From the NCBI GenBank assembly GCA_021775515.1, contig JAJFHR010000003.1:1-6799 (forward strand): a stretch of DNA of 6,799 bases. Direction: 5' to 3'. Below, in pieces: positions 5,500 to 6,799 of the stretch (position 1 is its first letter; each line of letters starts with the position of its first letter). The translations under genes were made by a program, and so were the position numbers. This stretch comes from Hyphomicrobiales bacterium (GTDB taxonomy: Bacteria > Pseudomonadota > Alphaproteobacteria > Rhizobiales > JAJFHR01). The notes below the pieces were generated by a model that ran no database searches, was not told where the DNA came from, and saw only the letters and a list, made by a program, of their open reading frames with translations.

Positions 5500-6607
5500 A
5501 TTCTGCTGGCACCTGCACCGGATCTACCTGCTCTTTTTCGTCTCTTTCAAGTTCTTCGACCCACAAAGAGTGATGTTCCTTAGCCCAGTTTTTATCGACC
5601 TCGCCGGATCCCATGGCATCAAATGCGCTTTCCATTCCCAAAGTGCCGATGTAGATGTGGGCAAGAATTATACACACCATGAAGGTACTGACGATTGAGT
5701 GCCACAACTGCGACAATTGCATTTCCTGGATGCCGGATATTTCTGTCGGCAGGTCGAAACCCAGAGCATTTATGAGTGAGAAGGTCTTTGCAAAGATCGG
5801 CAACTGGAACGGAAACAGCAAAGACAGGCCAGACAGGCTTATAGAGGCACCAGCGATTAATATCAGCCAAAACAGGATTTTCTGGCCGGCGTTGAATTTT
5901 CTCGCTGGGGGGTGTGAGCCTTTGGTAAACAAACCACCGCCCTTCAAAAGCCAGATGATGTCATGACGATTGGGGAAATTGTGTTTGATCCACAATACCA
6001 GAATAAGCACGATGCCGAGGATAAATGCAAAAGAGACAAAATTGTGCACCCATTTGCCGGCTATTGATATCGTTGCAAAGGCGTCTTTTCCGAAAACCGG
6101 TATAAACAGAAATTTGCCGTAGACCATGTTTAGGCCGGTTAGTCCGAGAATAATAAAAGACCCGGCCAGAACCCAGTGGGCGTAACGCTCGATTGCGTTA
6201 AACCGCGTTACAGTTATGCCGCTCCTACCACCATCTATCTTTATTCGGCCGCGGAAAGCAAAAAACAAAGATAATAAAGCGATCGTGGCCAAAAGTGCCG
6301 TGCTGCCGTAAACAAATAATGGCCCGTTACGCAAATCCCGCCAGACCTGTCCGGCGGGCTGAACCATCACGCCAGATTTTTGATCCGGAATTGTAACATT
6401 GCCCTGGTTGCCACTTTTTACTGCACGCCAAAGATCGGAGTCCGAGTCATATCCCAGTGATCCGCCTGGCAAGGTTCGCGCATTTTGCGCCTGCGCAGTG
6501 CCGGAAAACTTTCCTTGCTGCGGCATGAATAGGATTGCCAATAATGCCAACATGAAAATACTGAGGCTTTTTTTGAAAAATTTAACAGCGGTGGTGGACT
6601 TGGGCAT
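5498..6607 (-). CDS. Formate dehydrogenase gamma subunit (membrane cytochrome b556)
   Basis: 369 residues, homologous in its core to E. coli FdnI/FdoI. This subunit anchors the periplasmic formate dehydrogenase and passes electrons from its Fe-S subunit through two b hemes towards the quinone pool. An N-terminal signal-like segment (about 12-30, possible cleavage after AQA at 38-40) is followed by a periplasmic stretch and an extra membrane helix (about 98-118). The four core helices are at about 146-166, 186-207, 243-268 and 303-322. The heme ligands of FdnI have clear counterparts: His144 (RYAHW), His188 (KWVHNF), His303 (LWHSIV) and His317 (LAHIYI). KFNAGQKILFW at 237-247 and WAKEHHSLWVEE near the end are family signatures. 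It is much longer than the E. coli protein because of the N-terminal extension, which is common in alphaproteobacterial forms. AGGAGGG lies 7 bases before the ATG. Alpha and beta subunits should lie beyond the right edge. Confidence 0.93.
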   Translation of the reverse strand: MPKSTTAVKFFKKSLSIFMLALLAILFMPQQGKFSGTAQAQNARTLPGGSLGYDSDSDLWRAVKSGNQGNVTIPDQKSGVMVQPAGQVWRDLRNGPLFVYGSTALLATIALLSLFFAFRGRIKIDGGRSGITVTRFNAIERYAHWVLAGSFIILGLTGLNMVYGKFLFIPVFGKDAFATISIAGKWVHNFVSFAFILGIVLILVLWIKHNFPNRHDIIWLLKGGGLFTKGSHPPARKFNAGQKILFWLILIAGASISLSGLSLLFPFQLPIFAKTFSLINALGFDLPTEISGIQEMQLSQLWHSIVSTFMVCIILAHIYIGTLGMESAFDAMGSGEVDKNWAKEHHSLWVEELERDEKEQVDPVQVPAE

Positions 6608-6614
6608 AAATGCG

Positions 6615-6621
6615 CCCTCCT
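6615..6621 (-). promoter_or_regulatory. Ribosome binding site of the formate dehydrogenase gamma gene
   Basis: AGGAGGG on the minus strand with a 7-base spacer to the ATG at 6607, a near-perfect match to the anti-Shine-Dalgarno sequence. It fixes the start codon. Confidence 0.8.
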
Positions 6622-6731
6622 AAAATTTCCCCCAGGAAGTTTGCGGCTCTAATTCAATCAAACCAATACCTGGATAATTATTTCAACGTGTTTCACAATG
6701 GCGGCTTCGGTATCCATGTATCCTGGAAAAA

Positions 6732-6753
6732 TTCAAAACTCAAAAGTTTTGAA
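6732..6753. repeat. Perfect inverted repeat, 9-base arms with 4-base spacer
   Basis: TTCAAAACT at 6732-6740 and AGTTTTGAA at 6745-6753 are exact reverse complements around CAAA. On the minus strand the repeat is followed within a base by TTTTT (6727-6731), so it could be a weak, AT-rich terminator for an upstream minus-strand gene. It could equally be an operator for a regulator of the formate dehydrogenase operon. Confidence 0.4.
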
Positions 6754-6799
6754 AGATTCCAAAAGTTACCTTGAGCAGCTCGTTCAAATGCATATCCTG

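Larger units (their letters stand above)
6608..6799. other. Apparent non-coding region upstream of the formate dehydrogenase gamma gene
   Basis: No convincing gene is visible in these 192 bases. The longest minus-strand open stretch runs from the edge to a TGA at 6693-6695 (34 codons) and does not resemble the end of a formate dehydrogenase beta subunit as I know it. The region is AT-rich, contains one perfect inverted repeat and the gamma-subunit ribosome binding site, and may carry a promoter, but I found no convincing -35/-10 pair or FNR/CRP palindrome. Confidence 0.4.

Noticed and set aside
6634..6693. Tiny minus-strand frame in the upstream region with a plausible ATG (about 19 codons)
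   Set aside because: No ribosome binding site and too short to separate from chance.
1..6799. CRISPR arrays, tRNA or rRNA genes, insertion sequences, phage genes, riboswitches
   Set aside because: No regularly spaced direct repeats, transposase or integrase signatures, or recognisable RNA-gene motifs were seen. The only repeated pattern is the WD40 protein repeat.

Overview
The window looks like part of an alphaproteobacterial chromosome. The evidence is the set of protein families: a run of small, poorly characterised families (DUF6494, DUF6505, DUF6352 and a biotin/lipoate-ligase-like protein) that I associate with Alphaproteobacteria, next to a membrane formate dehydrogenase gamma subunit. 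Genus cannot be told from the sequence. Base composition is moderate, without the strong G/C third-position bias of many high-GC relatives.

Layout. Almost everything lies on the minus strand and reads right to left as one tightly packed run. Bases 6608-6799 are non-coding as far as I can see and hold a strong ribosome binding site and an AT-rich inverted repeat. Then come, in transcription order: formate dehydrogenase gamma subunit (di-heme cytochrome b, 5498-6607); a seven-bladed WD40 protein fused to a C-terminal cytochrome c domain (4095-5489); a 47-residue membrane or exported small protein that conventional ORF length cut-offs miss (3933-4076); a periplasmic trypsin-like/PDZ protease (2984-3925); a 62-base gap with an imperfect hairpin; a DUF6494 protein (2727-2921); a biotin/lipoate-ligase-like protein with a degenerate active site (1920-2684); a DUF6505 protein (1422-1904); and a DUF6352 protein (416-1429). 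Gaps between genes are 8, 18, 7, 62, 42 and 15 bases and the last pair overlaps by 8, so a single operon is the simplest reading. At the left edge the 3' end of a plus-strand gene (1-444) converges on and overlaps the last operon gene by 29 bases.

Working together (inference). The gamma subunit would anchor a periplasmic formate dehydrogenase, whose catalytic alpha and Fe-S beta subunits are expected upstream, beyond the right edge. The adjacent WD40-cytochrome c fusion is a candidate periplasmic electron carrier or docking module for that enzyme. The protease could act in quality control in the same compartment. The four downstream cytoplasmic-looking proteins have no proven function; their position suggests an assembly, maturation or cofactor role for the complex, but nothing in the sequence proves it. 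The points most worth following up are this accessory block, the overlooked small protein, the WD40-cytochrome fusion and the non-canonical ligase.
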